45,771 bases of DNA, taken from NCBI RefSeq assembly GCF_001942495.1, contig NZ_MKZS01000001.1, positions 4,040,013 to 4,085,783 on the forward strand, given 5' to 3'. Position 1 is the first letter of the stretch. Each line of letters begins with the position of its first letter. The notes beneath the pieces are model-generated. The model was not told the DNA's origin. It worked only from the letters and a program-made list of their open reading frames with translations, and did not search any database. The position numbers were made by a program, and so were the translations under genes. Source of the DNA: Moorena bouillonii PNG (GTDB lineage Bacteria > Cyanobacteriota > Cyanobacteriia > Cyanobacteriales > Coleofasciculaceae). Below are positions 17,296-27,600 of the stretch, piece after piece.

Positions 17296-18579
17296 CTATG
17301 AGCTGATCGGTGGTACGGTCAACCCTTTAAGAGCCATCCGTTCTGCTGATGGCGTTAATCCCTTACTTTGAATTAAAACCCCAAAGCCACCCAATCCGGT
17401 GGGATCGATCAACTGGTGTAACCGTTGGCGACGCTGCATAATCCTGATAACATCCTGTGCTGTTGCGTTCGCGTAGCGTGACCTACGGCCAATCCCATTT
17501 CCCCCTTCTGTCGGATCAGAAAGGGCAGCTATGCGATCGCCTAATCCCAATGCCATTAGAAACAAACCTTGCTTGGTGAAACCTACCTTACCCAAACCAC
17601 ATAACTCTCCTTGTCGCTCTAGGGCAGTAAAATCCACATGAGCAGTAATGTCTTGTTGGCCGATATAACTATAGGGGTTATTGTGGTGCCGGTGGCGATA
17701 ATAACACTGTAGTGTTCCCTGATCACGGGCTGGCAAATAATACTTTTGGGCTGGATAGCCATAATCAATAGTTAGGACAAATCCCTGGTTTAACCGTTTC
17801 GCAACCGTTTTTTTCCAATCCAGTGCTGCTAGATTCACCTCAGAGCGATAACCCTCTGGATAGGAACCAGAGAACAAATCAATACCTACCAAATCAAAAT
17901 ACTCTCTCAGTTGCGGTGTAGAAGGGGTATCTAAAACTTCTACAAACTTAATGTCATCGCCATCCTGATCAACAGTTGCGATATAGATTTCTTTGAGATC
18001 TCCTGCTTGCAGCACAACTTGATGTACCGGTAACGCATCAACCAATTCGTTAGAAAAACAGCAACCAGTCACGGAATTGTCTTGTATTTCTTCCCAAGAA
18101 CACCACCGCACAGGTAACGAGTGTTGGTGATTGTCGAGTTTAGGTAGGTTTAGTTTCAACAACAGCTGCTTCTGTTGAGCAATCATTGCTGTTGCCTTTT
18201 CCACAATGATGTAATTTACGGCACCATAGCAATCTGGGTAGTGCTGGTGCAAGTAAACTAGAACATCTGCTGCTAGGAGTCCCTGTCCTGCTCCCATTTC
18301 CATCAAGGTAAAGGGATTAGGTTGTCCGAGGATATCCCACATTTGGGCAAACTGTTCAGCAAGTAATTCCCCGAAGTCTTTTCCTAGGTGGGGTGAGGTG
18401 AAAAAGTCTCCTGATGAACCAATGTTAACTGCACCACTGGCGTAGTAACCTAGCTGTGGATGGTATAGTGCTAAGTCCATGTACTGGGCAAAGGTAATTC
18501 GCTGGTTGGGTGCTGTAGCAATGTGATTAGCAATTACCTTGGATAGGGGTTGAGTAGATGGAAGGTTTGAATTCAACAT
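17296..18579 (-). CDS. MidA/NDUFAF7-family SAM-dependent methyltransferase
   Basis: A 427-residue class I methyltransferase of the COG1565 (DUF185) family; the mitochondrial relative NDUFAF7 methylates an arginine of complex I, and a role with the related NDH-1 complex is plausible here but unproven. Visible: ALYHPQLGYYASG near residue 32, the SAM motif LMEMGAGQGLLAADVL at about 91-106, SNELVDALPVHQV and LTIDYGYP. Residues about 362-372 (IGRRSRYANAT) are encoded by a dispersed palindromic repeat at 17465-17494 inserted without breaking the frame, so this loop is probably foreign and tolerated. Confidence 0.9.
   Translation of the reverse strand: MLNSNLPSTQPLSKVIANHIATAPNQRITFAQYMDLALYHPQLGYYASGAVNIGSSGDFFTSPHLGKDFGELLAEQFAQMWDILGQPNPFTLMEMGAGQGLLAADVLVYLHQHYPDCYGAVNYIIVEKATAMIAQQKQLLLKLNLPKLDNHQHSLPVRWCSWEEIQDNSVTGCCFSNELVDALPVHQVVLQAGDLKEIYIATVDQDGDDIKFVEVLDTPSTPQLREYFDLVGIDLFSGSYPEGYRSEVNLAALDWKKTVAKRLNQGFVLTIDYGYPAQKYYLPARDQGTLQCYYRHRHHNNPYSYIGQQDITAHVDFTALERQGELCGLGKVGFTKQGLFLMALGLGDRIAALSDPTEGGNGIGRRSRYANATAQDVIRIMQRRQRLHQLIDPTGLGGFGVLIQSKGLTPSAERMALKGLTVPPISS
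17465..17494. repeat. Palindromic repeat inside methyltransferase gene
   Basis: GCGTTCGCGTAGCGTGACCT followed by ACGGCCAATC, a member of the family also seen at 30823 and 39834. It adds about ten residues in frame to the encoded protein. Confidence 0.85.
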
Positions 18580-18611
18580 TTTACATAGTATTGAGGTACA
18601 GTCAATTTTCT

Positions 18612-18640
18612 TCTCCCTACTCCCTACTCCCTACTCCCTT
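18612..18640. repeat. Short CTCCCTA tandem repeat
   Basis: Four copies of CTCCCTA ending in a T-run, in the 70-base gap between the serine hydrolase stop and the methyltransferase start. Confidence 0.85.
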
Positions 18641-18649
18641 TTTTATAGC

Positions 18650-20350
18650 TTAAGTAGACACTTTTTTATTAGCCGTGAATACGCCATTGGGTTGAGTAAT
18701 CACTGCTTGAGTTACAACCCCACCATTATCGATAGTGAAGTTAATACTAAATCCTGATAAATCTTTAAGATTAAATTCGGTTCCTTGGTAAGGAACTAAC
18801 TCTATCTCTGGCTGACCAGCTAATAAGGCAACTAGTTTATTATCTTTGATCAAGATAGTCAGGGATTGACCATAAAAGTCATAGTCACCCACAAATTTTT
18901 CCATAAAACTAGTGGTTAAAATGCTTTGGTCAGGCATCCGTTCAAATACAATATCCTTCACCGTCGGCTCTAGAGGTATGGATAGTTTTTGAATAGTTCC
19001 TTTGGGGTCATTAAAGAAAGATAATAGTTGAAAATAATCATCAAGCATTTCTGATAGTAATTCAAAACTATCATAGTGGTAGTGCTTTAGTTCATAAACA
19101 ATTGAATTATGAGTTGCCGTTAACTGCTGATCTTTGATCGCAATTGAAACTATTCCGTATCCGGGATGCTCAAAATCTCCTGTGTAATCTTCTAGGGGAT
19201 GTGAGGGTTGAGTGTCAGTTTTACGCTGTGCTTGGGTGTTTTGTTTGCCTTGAACAGCCGCTTGTTTAGCTTCCTCAACCTTACTCTTAATCCTTTCATT
19301 CCAAGGAACTTCGTCGAGACCGAGTAAGCGATCGCAAATGTGATAAGTGATAATACTTGGCAATGGGGTTCTTTCGAGATTGGTGAGAACTACCACACCA
19401 ATTTTATCTTGAGGCATCAACGTTGTTAGGGCAGAAAATCCGTCAATACCACCCCCATGCTGAACGTGATTATGACCTCGGTAGGCAGTGAGCATCCATC
19501 CTAATCCATAAGAGGAATGCCAGATTTCCGGATATTTAAGGGATGACGGCATCACCATTTGTGGCGTATACATCTGAGTCAAAATACCAGGGTTGATAAT
19601 CTGCTTATCTTCATAGTTTCCCTGGTTTTGATGGAGTAGAAGCCACTTCGCCATATCAGTAACATTGGAATTAATAGAGCCAGCAGGACCACTGGTGTCA
19701 ACATTGCGAAATGGGATGGCTTTAACTACGTCATCTTTCTCTCGATAAGGAAGGGAAAAATTCTCAGTATCCTGGGATTTTACAACGGAAAAATTGCTGT
19801 CTCCCATCGACAAGGGATTAAAAATTTCCTGCTGAACAAATTCTTCCCAGCTGCTCTCAGAAATTTCACCGACTAAGTAGCCAGCCGTCATGTACATCAA
19901 ATTTTGATACTGATAGACACTCCGCAATTCATGATTAGGTTCGAGATACTGTAAGCGCTCAACTATTTCTTTACGAGTCAAAGAACTGTTATACCAGATC
20001 GCATCGTGACGGGGTAAGCCAGAACGATGAGTGACTAGGTCACGGAGAGTCATGTGTTCACTAGCATAGGAATCGTATAATTTAAACGTGGGCAGATAAT
20101 GTCTAACCGGTTTATCCCAATCTAATTTTCCTCGCTCAGCCAAGATGCCCATAGCCATTGTGGTAAACGCTTTAGTGCAAGACCCAATGGCAAAGAGGGT
20201 TTTAGAGGTTACTTTTAAGCCTTTTTCTACATCCCTAAAACCAAAGCCCTCACAAAAGATGATCTCGCTATCGTGAACAATAGCGACTGCCAGCCCTGGG
20301 ACTTTCCACTCTTCCATTCTCTCGTTGATAAAATCACTAAGACCTTCCAT
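18650..20350 (-). CDS. Beta-lactamase-family serine hydrolase
   Basis: A 566-residue class C beta-lactamase/PBP4*-like hydrolase. The SxxK motif is SCTK (Ser57-Lys60), the YxN motif is YQN (148-150) and the third motif is HGGG (298-301). The catalytic domain ends near residue 345. The remaining about 200 residues form two small beta-rich lipocalin-like domains of the DUF3471 type (EDYTGDFEHPGYG and EKFVGDYDFYG are the repeated entry motifs). No signal peptide is evident, so a cytoplasmic esterase or peptidase is likelier than a cell-wall enzyme. Substrate unknown. It reads in the same direction as the methyltransferase gene, 70 bases away. Confidence 0.9.
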   Translation of the reverse strand: MEGLSDFINERMEEWKVPGLAVAIVHDSEIIFCEGFGFRDVEKGLKVTSKTLFAIGSCTKAFTTMAMGILAERGKLDWDKPVRHYLPTFKLYDSYASEHMTLRDLVTHRSGLPRHDAIWYNSSLTRKEIVERLQYLEPNHELRSVYQYQNLMYMTAGYLVGEISESSWEEFVQQEIFNPLSMGDSNFSVVKSQDTENFSLPYREKDDVVKAIPFRNVDTSGPAGSINSNVTDMAKWLLLHQNQGNYEDKQIINPGILTQMYTPQMVMPSSLKYPEIWHSSYGLGWMLTAYRGHNHVQHGGGIDGFSALTTLMPQDKIGVVVLTNLERTPLPSIITYHICDRLLGLDEVPWNERIKSKVEEAKQAAVQGKQNTQAQRKTDTQPSHPLEDYTGDFEHPGYGIVSIAIKDQQLTATHNSIVYELKHYHYDSFELLSEMLDDYFQLLSFFNDPKGTIQKLSIPLEPTVKDIVFERMPDQSILTTSFMEKFVGDYDFYGQSLTILIKDNKLVALLAGQPEIELVPYQGTEFNLKDLSGFSINFTIDNGGVVTQAVITQPNGVFTANKKVST

Positions 20351-20761
20351 TAGTTGCTCTCCATTGATGTTAATTTCAGAAGTTTCGACGTAAGCATTCA
20401 GCCGTCAGCCGTCAGCCGTCAGCCTTGGCCGTTGGCCACGCTACGGGAATGGCTGAAAGTTGTTCGGTGTAGCGTGCGCGTCGCCCATAAGCACCTCAAG
20501 TAGCGTGCGCGTCGCCCATAAGCTTACGTTCCGACGCCAGTTGCTCATCTAACTCCCCACACTTCCCACACTTCCCACACTTCCCACACTTCCCATACTC
20601 CTCCCACACTTCCCACACTCTTCCCACTCACCTTTCCGCAATTCCTCCTTGTCCGGTTTACTGATAATCTGTTAATTCACCCATAGGAGATATCGTGAAG
20701 CGGTTCACCGTTGGCGGTAAAATTAGATAAGATAGGTATATCTACTAGAGAAAAATTACTT
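20351..20761. other. Divergent spacer rich in repeats
   Basis: No gene. It contains GTCAGCC heptamers (20398-20424), a degenerate palindromic repeat near 20428-20450, two copies of TAGCGTGCGCGTCGCCCATA (near 20468 and 20502) and a CCACACTTC-type nonamer array (20553-20634). The promoter of the LuxR-type gene presumably lies after 20640. Confidence 0.8.
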
Positions 20762-21031
20762 ATGGCTAGTGGTAAATCCCAGACTCCCGCAATTCTGTCT
20801 TACCGCGAATTGCAAATCATCGAACATGTAGCGGCTGGTTTAACCAATCTCGAGATTGCTCACCAGCTGGCAATCAGTAAGCGCACTGTTGATAATCATA
20901 TCAGTAACATTCTGACCAAAACCTGCACTGATAACCGGGTGGGTTTGGTTCGTTGGGCCTTAAAGTGGGGCAAAGTTTGCTTGAATGATGTCAATTGCTG
21001 TCCTTTACCAGCCCCCGGTCAAACTCAGTGA
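20762..21031 (+). CDS. Small LuxR-type HTH regulator, PedR-like
   Basis: An 89-residue protein that is almost only a GerE/LuxR helix-turn-helix: LSYRELQIIEHVAAGLTNLE, then IAHQLAISKRTVDNHISNIL. There is no receiver domain. The tail GLVRWALKWGKVCLNDVNCC with its cysteines matches my memory of cyanobacterial PedR, a thioredoxin-linked, redox-responsive regulator of photosynthesis genes. The ATG at 20762 is preferred over an upstream TTG at 20711 because it gives the typical short PedR length. The PedR identity is an inference; the DNA-binding fold is firm. Confidence 0.85.
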   Translation: MASGKSQTPAILSYRELQIIEHVAAGLTNLEIAHQLAISKRTVDNHISNILTKTCTDNRVGLVRWALKWGKVCLNDVNCCPLPAPGQTQ

Positions 21032-21123
21032 GACCACTCACTATATCCAGTCCCGGAGATTATTGAATCATTACTTACTGACTGATAGTTTTCAGAGTCG
21101 GCTTGAAGCTAGGATTAGGCAGT

Positions 21124-21189
21124 TTTGCTCAGGTTGCTTTGCTCAGGTTGCTTTGCTCAGGTTGCTTTGTTCAGGTTCCTTTGTTCAAG
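21124..21189. repeat. 14-bp tandem repeat TTTGCTCAGGTTGC
   Basis: Three perfect copies followed by one variant (TTTGTTCAGGTTCC) and a partial. Located after the PedR-like gene in noncoding DNA; apparent open frames here are by-products of the repeat. Confidence 0.9.
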
Positions 21190-21358
21190 CCACCAGTTCA
21201 GCAACTCAGTGCCACTCGCAACCGCCCAGCTACAGAGCAAGAAACCAATGATTATATAAGTCGCACTGGCATAATTAGTTTAGTTGTCCAGAGTGACTTC
21301 TAGGCTTTTGGCTGACTGCTGATCACTAAAAGCTGATCACTCAAGGTATATCTTAAGT

Positions 21359-21376
21359 ATATCTTAAGATATTTTT
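21359..21376. terminator. Palindrome ATATCTTAAGATAT followed by T-run
   Basis: A perfect 14-bp palindrome (21359-21372) with TTT after it, between the 3' ends of two convergent genes. It is AT-rich and its stem has no loop, so it is only a weak terminator candidate. A copy of its left part, GTATATCTTAAG, lies immediately upstream. Confidence 0.35.
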
Positions 21377-21455
21377 AGCGATCGCAGGCAATCTTTCTCT
21401 AGGATCTCCCATACCTGTTTAGGCGTTAGGGTAGATATCTACGGTATCTAGACTG

Positions 21456-21773
21456 CTATTCCTTTCGTTCTACCACTACTTTCAATCGAGCCGCCAATGC
21501 CCCGATCGCTCCCAGGGCGAGTAACCAAGGAGCCAAGAAAATAGCAGTAACTCCTCCTAATACTCCAAAAGTTAGCGGAATCTCCAACAAAATCCGCTCC
21601 TGGTCATTTTTGATGATAATTCGGCGAATATTACCCTGATCAATTAGGTCTTTAACTTTGTCAATCAGGTCATTACCACTAATACTGAATTCTTCGACAC
21701 TGACCTTTGGCTGAACATCTGGCTCTACAGAATTGGAGTGATTGTTAATTTGTTGATCAGTTGGTTCATTCAT
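21456..21773 (-). CDS. DUF4342 domain-containing protein
   Basis: A 105-residue protein with a polar N-terminus and a DUF4342 core: VEEFSISGNDLIDKVKDLID, then a beta hairpin (RRIIIKNDQERILLEIPLT) and one or two membrane helices (about 70-95: LGGVTAIFLAPWLLALGAIG), ending in a basic tail. The family is widespread in bacteria and of unknown function, probably a small membrane-associated protein. It lies alone, divergent from trpB. Confidence 0.85.
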   Translation of the reverse strand: MNEPTDQQINNHSNSVEPDVQPKVSVEEFSISGNDLIDKVKDLIDQGNIRRIIIKNDQERILLEIPLTFGVLGGVTAIFLAPWLLALGAIGALAARLKVVVERKE

Positions 21774-21941
21774 GGTAATCTACTTAGGCACCGACTTGGT
21801 CATTATGGTGATTACTTTTCTACATTAACTCAAAAATAATTGTTAATGTTGATACAAAATGCTTAAGGACTGGTGGTAAGGGATTTTGGGTTTTATAATA
21901 AATAGTCGAGATGTTCGTTCTAGAAATTGTGTAACACCGCT

Positions 21942-23207
21942 GTGACTAAAACACCCCTACCCCTTAGTATCGGTGACCATAGGGATCACCAGACCCAACA
22001 ACCGGACGCTTTGGGACGTTTTGGGAAATTTGGTGGCAAGTATGTTCCAGAAACCCTGATGCCTGCTCTAAGTGAACTAGAGCAGTCTTTTGAACAATAC
22101 CGTAATGACCCGGATTTCCAACAGGAACTACAACAACTGCTGCGAGACTATGTAGGACGTCCTAGTCCTCTCTATTTTGCTGAACGTCTGAGTAACTACT
22201 ATACCAAATCTGATGGTAGTGGACCACGGATTTATTTAAAACGGGAAGATTTAAATCACACCGGTGCTCACAAAATTAATAACGCTCTCGCTCAGGTATT
22301 GCTAGCCCAGCGCATGGGTAAGCGGCGCATCATTGCTGAAACGGGAGCGGGTCAGCATGGTGTGGCTACCGCAACAGTATGTGCTCGATTTGGTCTCGAA
22401 TGCGTCATTTATATGGGCGTTGAGGACATGGAACGGCAATCCCTGAATGTGTTTCGGATGCGGCTACTGGGAGCAACGGTGCAACCAGTATCGGCAGGGA
22501 CGGGTACTCTCAAGGATGCCACCTCGGAAGCGATTCGAGACTGGGTGACAAATGTCGAAACTACTCACTATATCCTCGGGTCAGTGGCAGGTCCTCATCC
22601 TTACCCAAGGATGGTACGGGATTTCCATGCTGTGATTGGGCAAGAAACTCGCGCTCAATGCTTAGAAAAGTGGGGAGGTTTGCCAGATATTTTGTTAGCT
22701 TGTGTAGGCGGTGGCTCCAATGCCATGGGCCTGTTCCATGAGTTTGTTAATGAACCCTCTGTGCGGTTGATTGGCGTGGAAGCAGCAGGCGCTGGTGTGG
22801 ATTCTGCTAAACATGCGGCTACCCTAACTAAGGGACGACCAGGAGTGTTGCACGGGGCAATGAGTTATTTGCTGCAAGACCAGGATGGTCAGGTGCTCGA
22901 AGCTCATTCTATTAGTGCTGGCTTGGACTATCCTGGTGTCGGTCCTGAGCATAGCTATTTGAAGGATAGCAGTCGGGCAGAGTATTATAGTGTTACAGAC
23001 CAAGAAGCGGTGGCTGCGTTTCAACGGTTGTCTGAGCTGGAGGGAATTATACCGGCACTGGAAACATCTCATGCGATCGCATATCTCGAAACTCTGTGTC
23101 CCCAACTCAGTGGTAATCCCCAGCTCGTGATTAACTGTTCCGGTCGGGGTGATAAGGATGTGCAAACTGTTGCTAAATTTATGTCAGCTCAGACCTCGAA
23201 AGATTAA
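21942..23207 (+). CDS. trpB: Tryptophan synthase beta chain
   Basis: The beta subunit makes L-tryptophan from indole and serine using PLP, in complex with TrpA (not in this window). The PLP lysine lies in [11 protein letters not shown] and the phosphate-binding loop is [10 protein letters not shown]. Length (421 residues) is normal. The GTG at 21942 gives VTKTPLPLS, like the usual cyanobacterial N-terminus; a TTG at 21927 would add five residues without support. Like many cyanobacterial trpB genes it is not in a trp operon. The sequence is intact. Confidence 0.97.
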   Translation: MTKTPLPLSIGDHRDHQTQQPDALGRFGKFGGKYVPETLMPALSELEQSFEQYRNDPDFQQELQQLLRDYVGRPSPLYFAERLSNYYTKSDGSGPRIYLKREDLNHTGAHKINNALAQVLLAQRMGKRRIIAETGAGQHGVATATVCARFGLECVIYMGVEDMERQSLNVFRMRLLGATVQPVSAGTGTLKDATSEAIRDWVTNVETTHYILGSVAGPHPYPRMVRDFHAVIGQETRAQCLEKWGGLPDILLACVGGGSNAMGLFHEFVNEPSVRLIGVEAAGAGVDSAKHAATLTKGRPGVLHGAMSYLLQDQDGQVLEAHSISAGLDYPGVGPEHSYLKDSSRAEYYSVTDQEAVAAFQRLSELEGIIPALETSHAIAYLETLCPQLSGNPQLVINCSGRGDKDVQTVAKFMSAQTSKD

Positions 23208-23736
23208 AAAAATAAAAAATAATTAGGACATGTGGAATGTCAAGGGTAAATTGTAAACTACGATACAGTAATTCCTATAAATTAGAGCCCAGATTTTAGC
23301 CAGCCTGCTCATGCCAACACCATTGCTCAAGATTAGTTTGGGAATGCTGATCTTTACTGTGGAATTAACCCAAGTTTTTATCAAGGGTCGTTAACTATAG
23401 TAACCACTGTGATTTAGTTGCTAGTTATGGTGCTATAACATCACTTTAAAGGGATAACTAACACTACTAACTAACACTACTAACTAACACTACTAACTAA
23501 CACTACCGGTAGTGGTTAGTCTCAGTGGTTACTGTCATCTTCACGAATAACTATGCCGTAGACTTTCTGATCATGGGAACAGAAACGGTACCCCATAGGA
23601 GCATCGAATAAACCAAATTCTGGGAGTTATCCCTAACAATACTATCCCATCAAAAATTATCCCATCAAAACTATCGCATCAAACACTATCCCATCCAACA
23701 AGCTTCTAGAAACAACAACCCATAACCTTTGAAACA
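23208..23736. other. Intergenic region with tandem repeats
   Basis: No gene. Four perfect copies of TAACTAACACTAC occupy 23455-23506 and run into CGGTAGTGGTTAGT, which pairs back to the last unit as a near-palindrome centred on CCGG. Imperfect ATCCCATCAAAA repeats follow at 23643-23700, just before the exonuclease gene. Confidence 0.85.
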
Positions 23737-24387
23737 ATGACCAACACAACTGTAATCGAAGAATTGAAGGATTTTCAAGTTTGCGATCGCGATTTACCCG
23801 AATCTATATGTCAACAGTATCTAACCGCAGATTCCCTCGCCGTGGATACGGAAACCATGGGACTGATTTACCAACGCGATCGCTTATGTCTTGTACAGCT
23901 GTGTGATCCACGAGGACGAGTCACCTTTGTCCGCATTGACAAAGGACAAACAGAAGCACCCCGATTAAAACAGTTGTTAGAAGCGACTAATGTGCTCAAA
24001 GTCTTTCACTTTGCTCGGTTTGATGTCGCTATGCTTAGGCAAAATCTCGGTATTGAAGTCAATCCTGTATTCTGCACCAAGATTGCTAGTAAATTAGCCC
24101 GCACCTATACTAGTAGCCATGGTCTCAAAGAATTGGTCAAAGAGCTAGAACGGATAGATTTGGATAAAAGTGCTCAGAGTTCTGACTGGGGTAATGTTGC
24201 TAATCTCTCCGATCAGCAGTTGGAATACGCTGCTAATGATGTACGCTACTTGTTAAATGTGCGGCAAAAACTGATCAATATGCTGGAACGGGAAGACCGT
24301 TGGGAACTAGCTCAACAGTGCTTTGAGGCGTTACCAACTATGGTATCTCTCGATTTGTTGCACTATCGAGATGTATTTGAACATTGA
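23737..24387 (+). CDS. RNase D-like DEDDy 3'-5' exonuclease
   Basis: A 216-residue single-domain exonuclease. The DEDDy residues are visible: Asp37 and Glu39 in VDTETMGL, Asp96 in FHFARFDVAML and the Tyr164/Asp168 pair in LEYAANDVRYLL. It lacks the HRDC domains of E. coli RNase D, which is usual for the short cyanobacterial form; likely substrates are RNA 3' ends. The sequence is complete. An intergenic structured element follows. Confidence 0.9.
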   Translation: MTNTTVIEELKDFQVCDRDLPESICQQYLTADSLAVDTETMGLIYQRDRLCLVQLCDPRGRVTFVRIDKGQTEAPRLKQLLEATNVLKVFHFARFDVAMLRQNLGIEVNPVFCTKIASKLARTYTSSHGLKELVKELERIDLDKSAQSSDWGNVANLSDQQLEYAANDVRYLLNVRQKLINMLEREDRWELAQQCFEALPTMVSLDLLHYRDVFEH

Positions 24388-24443
24388 ATAATCAGAGACT
24401 GTTTACAAAGTAAATCTAATGACCGCTTAAGTAGCTCAATATT

Positions 24444-24560
24444 GGTGGGTTACGGTGGACAGCTCTGTGAAAAGGTGAGCTTTTCTCTTGGTGCGCGTTC
24501 ATGCTTGTCGGGAAACCCGACCGGGGTCGCACCGCTAAAGTACTCACCGCCTAATCCACC
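24444..24560 (+). ncRNA. Branched hairpin element upstream of the kinase-cyclase gene
   Basis: An outer 14-bp stem with one G-T pair and a two-base bulge joins 24444-24457 to 24545-24560. Inside are GAAAAG/CTTTTC (24469-24474 with 24480-24485), GGTGCG/CGCACC (24490-24495 with 24528-24533) and, nested in that, GTCGGG-AAA-CCCGAC (24507-24521). This is a three-way-junction shape. It ends 106 bases before the next gene. It could be a leader RNA, a noncoding RNA or a small inverted-repeat element; no known family was recognised. Confidence 0.45.
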
Positions 24561-24666
24561 CTAAGGGGCTGATTTAAGCAAAGTTTAACAAACAGTTTCC
24601 AAGCTCCTTGATCCAACTTAAACTAGTAGAGGGGGGTCTCACCCATAGCCCCTCCAGCAGATACCA

Positions 24667-27600
24667 GTGAAACGTATGTTTAGTTGGAAACGTGCCCAAA
24701 TCCTCTTGTGTTTGGGCGCTTTTTTGATATCAGTACTGATTAGTCTATTAACCATCGCACCTAGTCAAGCACAATCTCAGGCATCTAAAACCTTGCCGCC
24801 ATTGGAGATTACCAAAGGATGGCACTATCTCTGGGGTGATGTTTCTATCAATAACCTCCGGAATGCCAAGCTTTGTACTAAGGTCGAGATTGCCAAGAGC
24901 GACCCTTGCTGGCAACCATTTACATTTCCAGAAAGACTATGGAAGTCACAGCAAGATCAACAGCAAAACAATGTTTGGTTAGGGGTTAGGTTACCAGAGG
25001 GTAAATGGCAATCTCCCACTCTTTATCTCGGAGCAGTTCCGAATATACTAGAAGCTTATTTAGATCAGCAACTGATTTATACCCGATTATCCCCCAACTC
25101 ATTGCCTCCAGCTAATGGTGACGGGTATCAATGGCCAATTGTTCCTCTTGATTCAAATTTTTCCGGCAAATCATTGTTCATTAATGTTTATGTCGGGACT
25201 GATCAGTCTATTTACATCGGATTTTTCGACCGGATAGTTATTGGTTCTAAATTTAACGTAATTCGGTGTTTGTTCAAAGACGAAATCAGCACCGTTTTAG
25301 GATGTATTTTTATTTTAATTGGGCTGTGGTTTAGTTTAACCTGTTTATTCAGGTCTCAAGATAAAGGATTAATTCTAGCCTTTGGATTATTAGCCATAGC
25401 TAGTGGCGTTTACAACCTTAGCCAATCAACCATTATTCCCTTATTATTTAAGGATTCCCTGAATTGGGAGCATACTCGATATACGGCTTTTTGTTTTCTG
25501 CCTATTCTCACCCTTATTGGTTTTGAACAAATATTTGGCTCAGGCTATTTTTCCATTATCCAGCGGTTATGGCAAATTCACCTAATTTATTCCGTAATTT
25601 CTTTAGGATTAATTGTTATCTACAACAGTTCCTGGTTGTATGACATATATATTGATCACTACCTGATCCTGACTAGTACAATAATTTTATTGCTCCATGC
25701 TATTCCTATAGCTATCACTCAGAAAAACTATTATGCGAAACTATTTATTTCAGGATTATCTATCCTGGTTTTAGGAGGAATGCATGATATTTTAGTTTAT
25801 CGCTTTGAACTGGAAAATTGGTATCAGCGATTCTATCCTTGGGGAATGTTGCTGTTTATCTTATCCTTAGGATTAATTTTAGAACGACGATTTGCTGAAA
25901 CCAGGCGACTGCTACAGGAATATAACCAGAAGCTAGAAACTAAGAACGCTGCTCTTCAGGAAATGGATCAGCTCAAAAATGAATTCTTAGCCAACACATC
26001 TCATGAACTTAAAACGCCTCTGAATGGTATTATTGGCATTGCTGAATCCTTGATTGATGGAGCAACAGGTGAGTTATCCCATTCAACAGCATCGAATCTT
26101 TCTCTGATTGTATCTAGTGGCAAACGGTTAACTCAGCTTGTTAACGATTTACTAGATTTTTCTGCCCTCAAGCATAAACAAATTAACCTTAAAATAAAGC
26201 CAGTGGGGATGCGAGAAATAACAGAAGTTGTTTTATTGCTATCTCGTCCCCTTGTGGCTAATAAAAATATACAATTGATTAATCAAGTTTCCTCATCTAT
26301 TCCCCCTGTGGATGCTGATGAAAACCGACTCCAACAGATTCTCTATAATTTAGTGGGTAATGCCATTAAATTTACTGAACGTGGTATGATTAAAGTATCA
26401 GCAGAGGTGGTAACGTCTTATATTAAAATTACCGTTTCTGATACAGGGATTGGTATCCCACCTGATAAATTAGACCGAATTTTTGAAGCTTTTGAACAAG
26501 GAGATGGCTCCATTAATAGGAAATATGGAGGAGTGGGGTTAGGTTTAGCCGTTACTAAAAAACTGGTGCAGCTCCACGGCGGAGATATTGATGTGGAGTC
26601 TACCCCAAACCTTGGCTCACGGTTTAGTTTCACCCTACCGATATCAACAGGTAAAGTAGAGAGGAAACAGCGAGAGGAAGTTTCCAAGGTTCAGAATTAT
26701 TTGGCAATGGCAAGTGACTCTGAGCACCTGATATCTGAGCACCTGATGTCTGATCACCTGATGTCTGATCACCTGATGTCTGATCACCTGATGTCTGATC
26801 AGACCTTATCACCACCAACTATGAAAGCATTGAAAATCTTGATTGTAGATGATGAACCAGTAAATCTTCAGGTTTTGGTCAACCATCTTTATCTGCAAAA
26901 CTATAAGATTACTAAAGCAGTTAATGGCGAAGATGCATTCACAAAAATTACCCAAGGATACAAACCAGACTTGATTTTACTGGATATTATGATGCCGAAA
27001 ATGACCGGCTATGAGTTCTGTAAAAAAATCCGTGAGAAATATCTACCGAATGAACTCCCCGTAGTCTTGTTAACCGCTAAAAATCAGATCTCAGATTTGG
27101 TAGCAGGATTTGCAGCAGGAGCGAATGATTATTTAACTAAGCCCATATCCAAAAATGAATTGCTAGCACGAATTAAGACCCATCTTCAGTTAGCCAAAAT
27201 TAATGTAGCTTATGGACGCTTTGTGCCTCGGGAGTTTCTGCAATTTTTAGAAAGGGACAGTATTATTGATGTCCAATTAGGAGACAATGTCCAAAAAGAG
27301 ATGACAGTACTTTTTTCTGATATTCGCTCCTTTACTAGTTTATCAGAGAAGATGTCACCGCAAGACAATTTTAATTTTATCAATGACTATTTAAGTCGAG
27401 TCAGTCCAGTGATTCGTAATTATAACGGCTTCATTGATAAATATATTGGTGATGCCGTGATGGCGTTGTTTCCCGAAAAGGCTGATCATGCCCTAAAGGC
27501 AGCCATTGAGATGCAAAAGCAAGTTTATAGTTATAACTCCCATCGGAACAATAGTGGTTATGAACCGATTGCGAGTGGTATTGGTTTGCACAAGGGGAGT

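Noticed and set aside
20985-21303. Two overlapping open frames after the PedR-like gene
   Set aside because: They arise from the TTTGCTCAGGTTGC repeat, overlap each other and lack any family signature.
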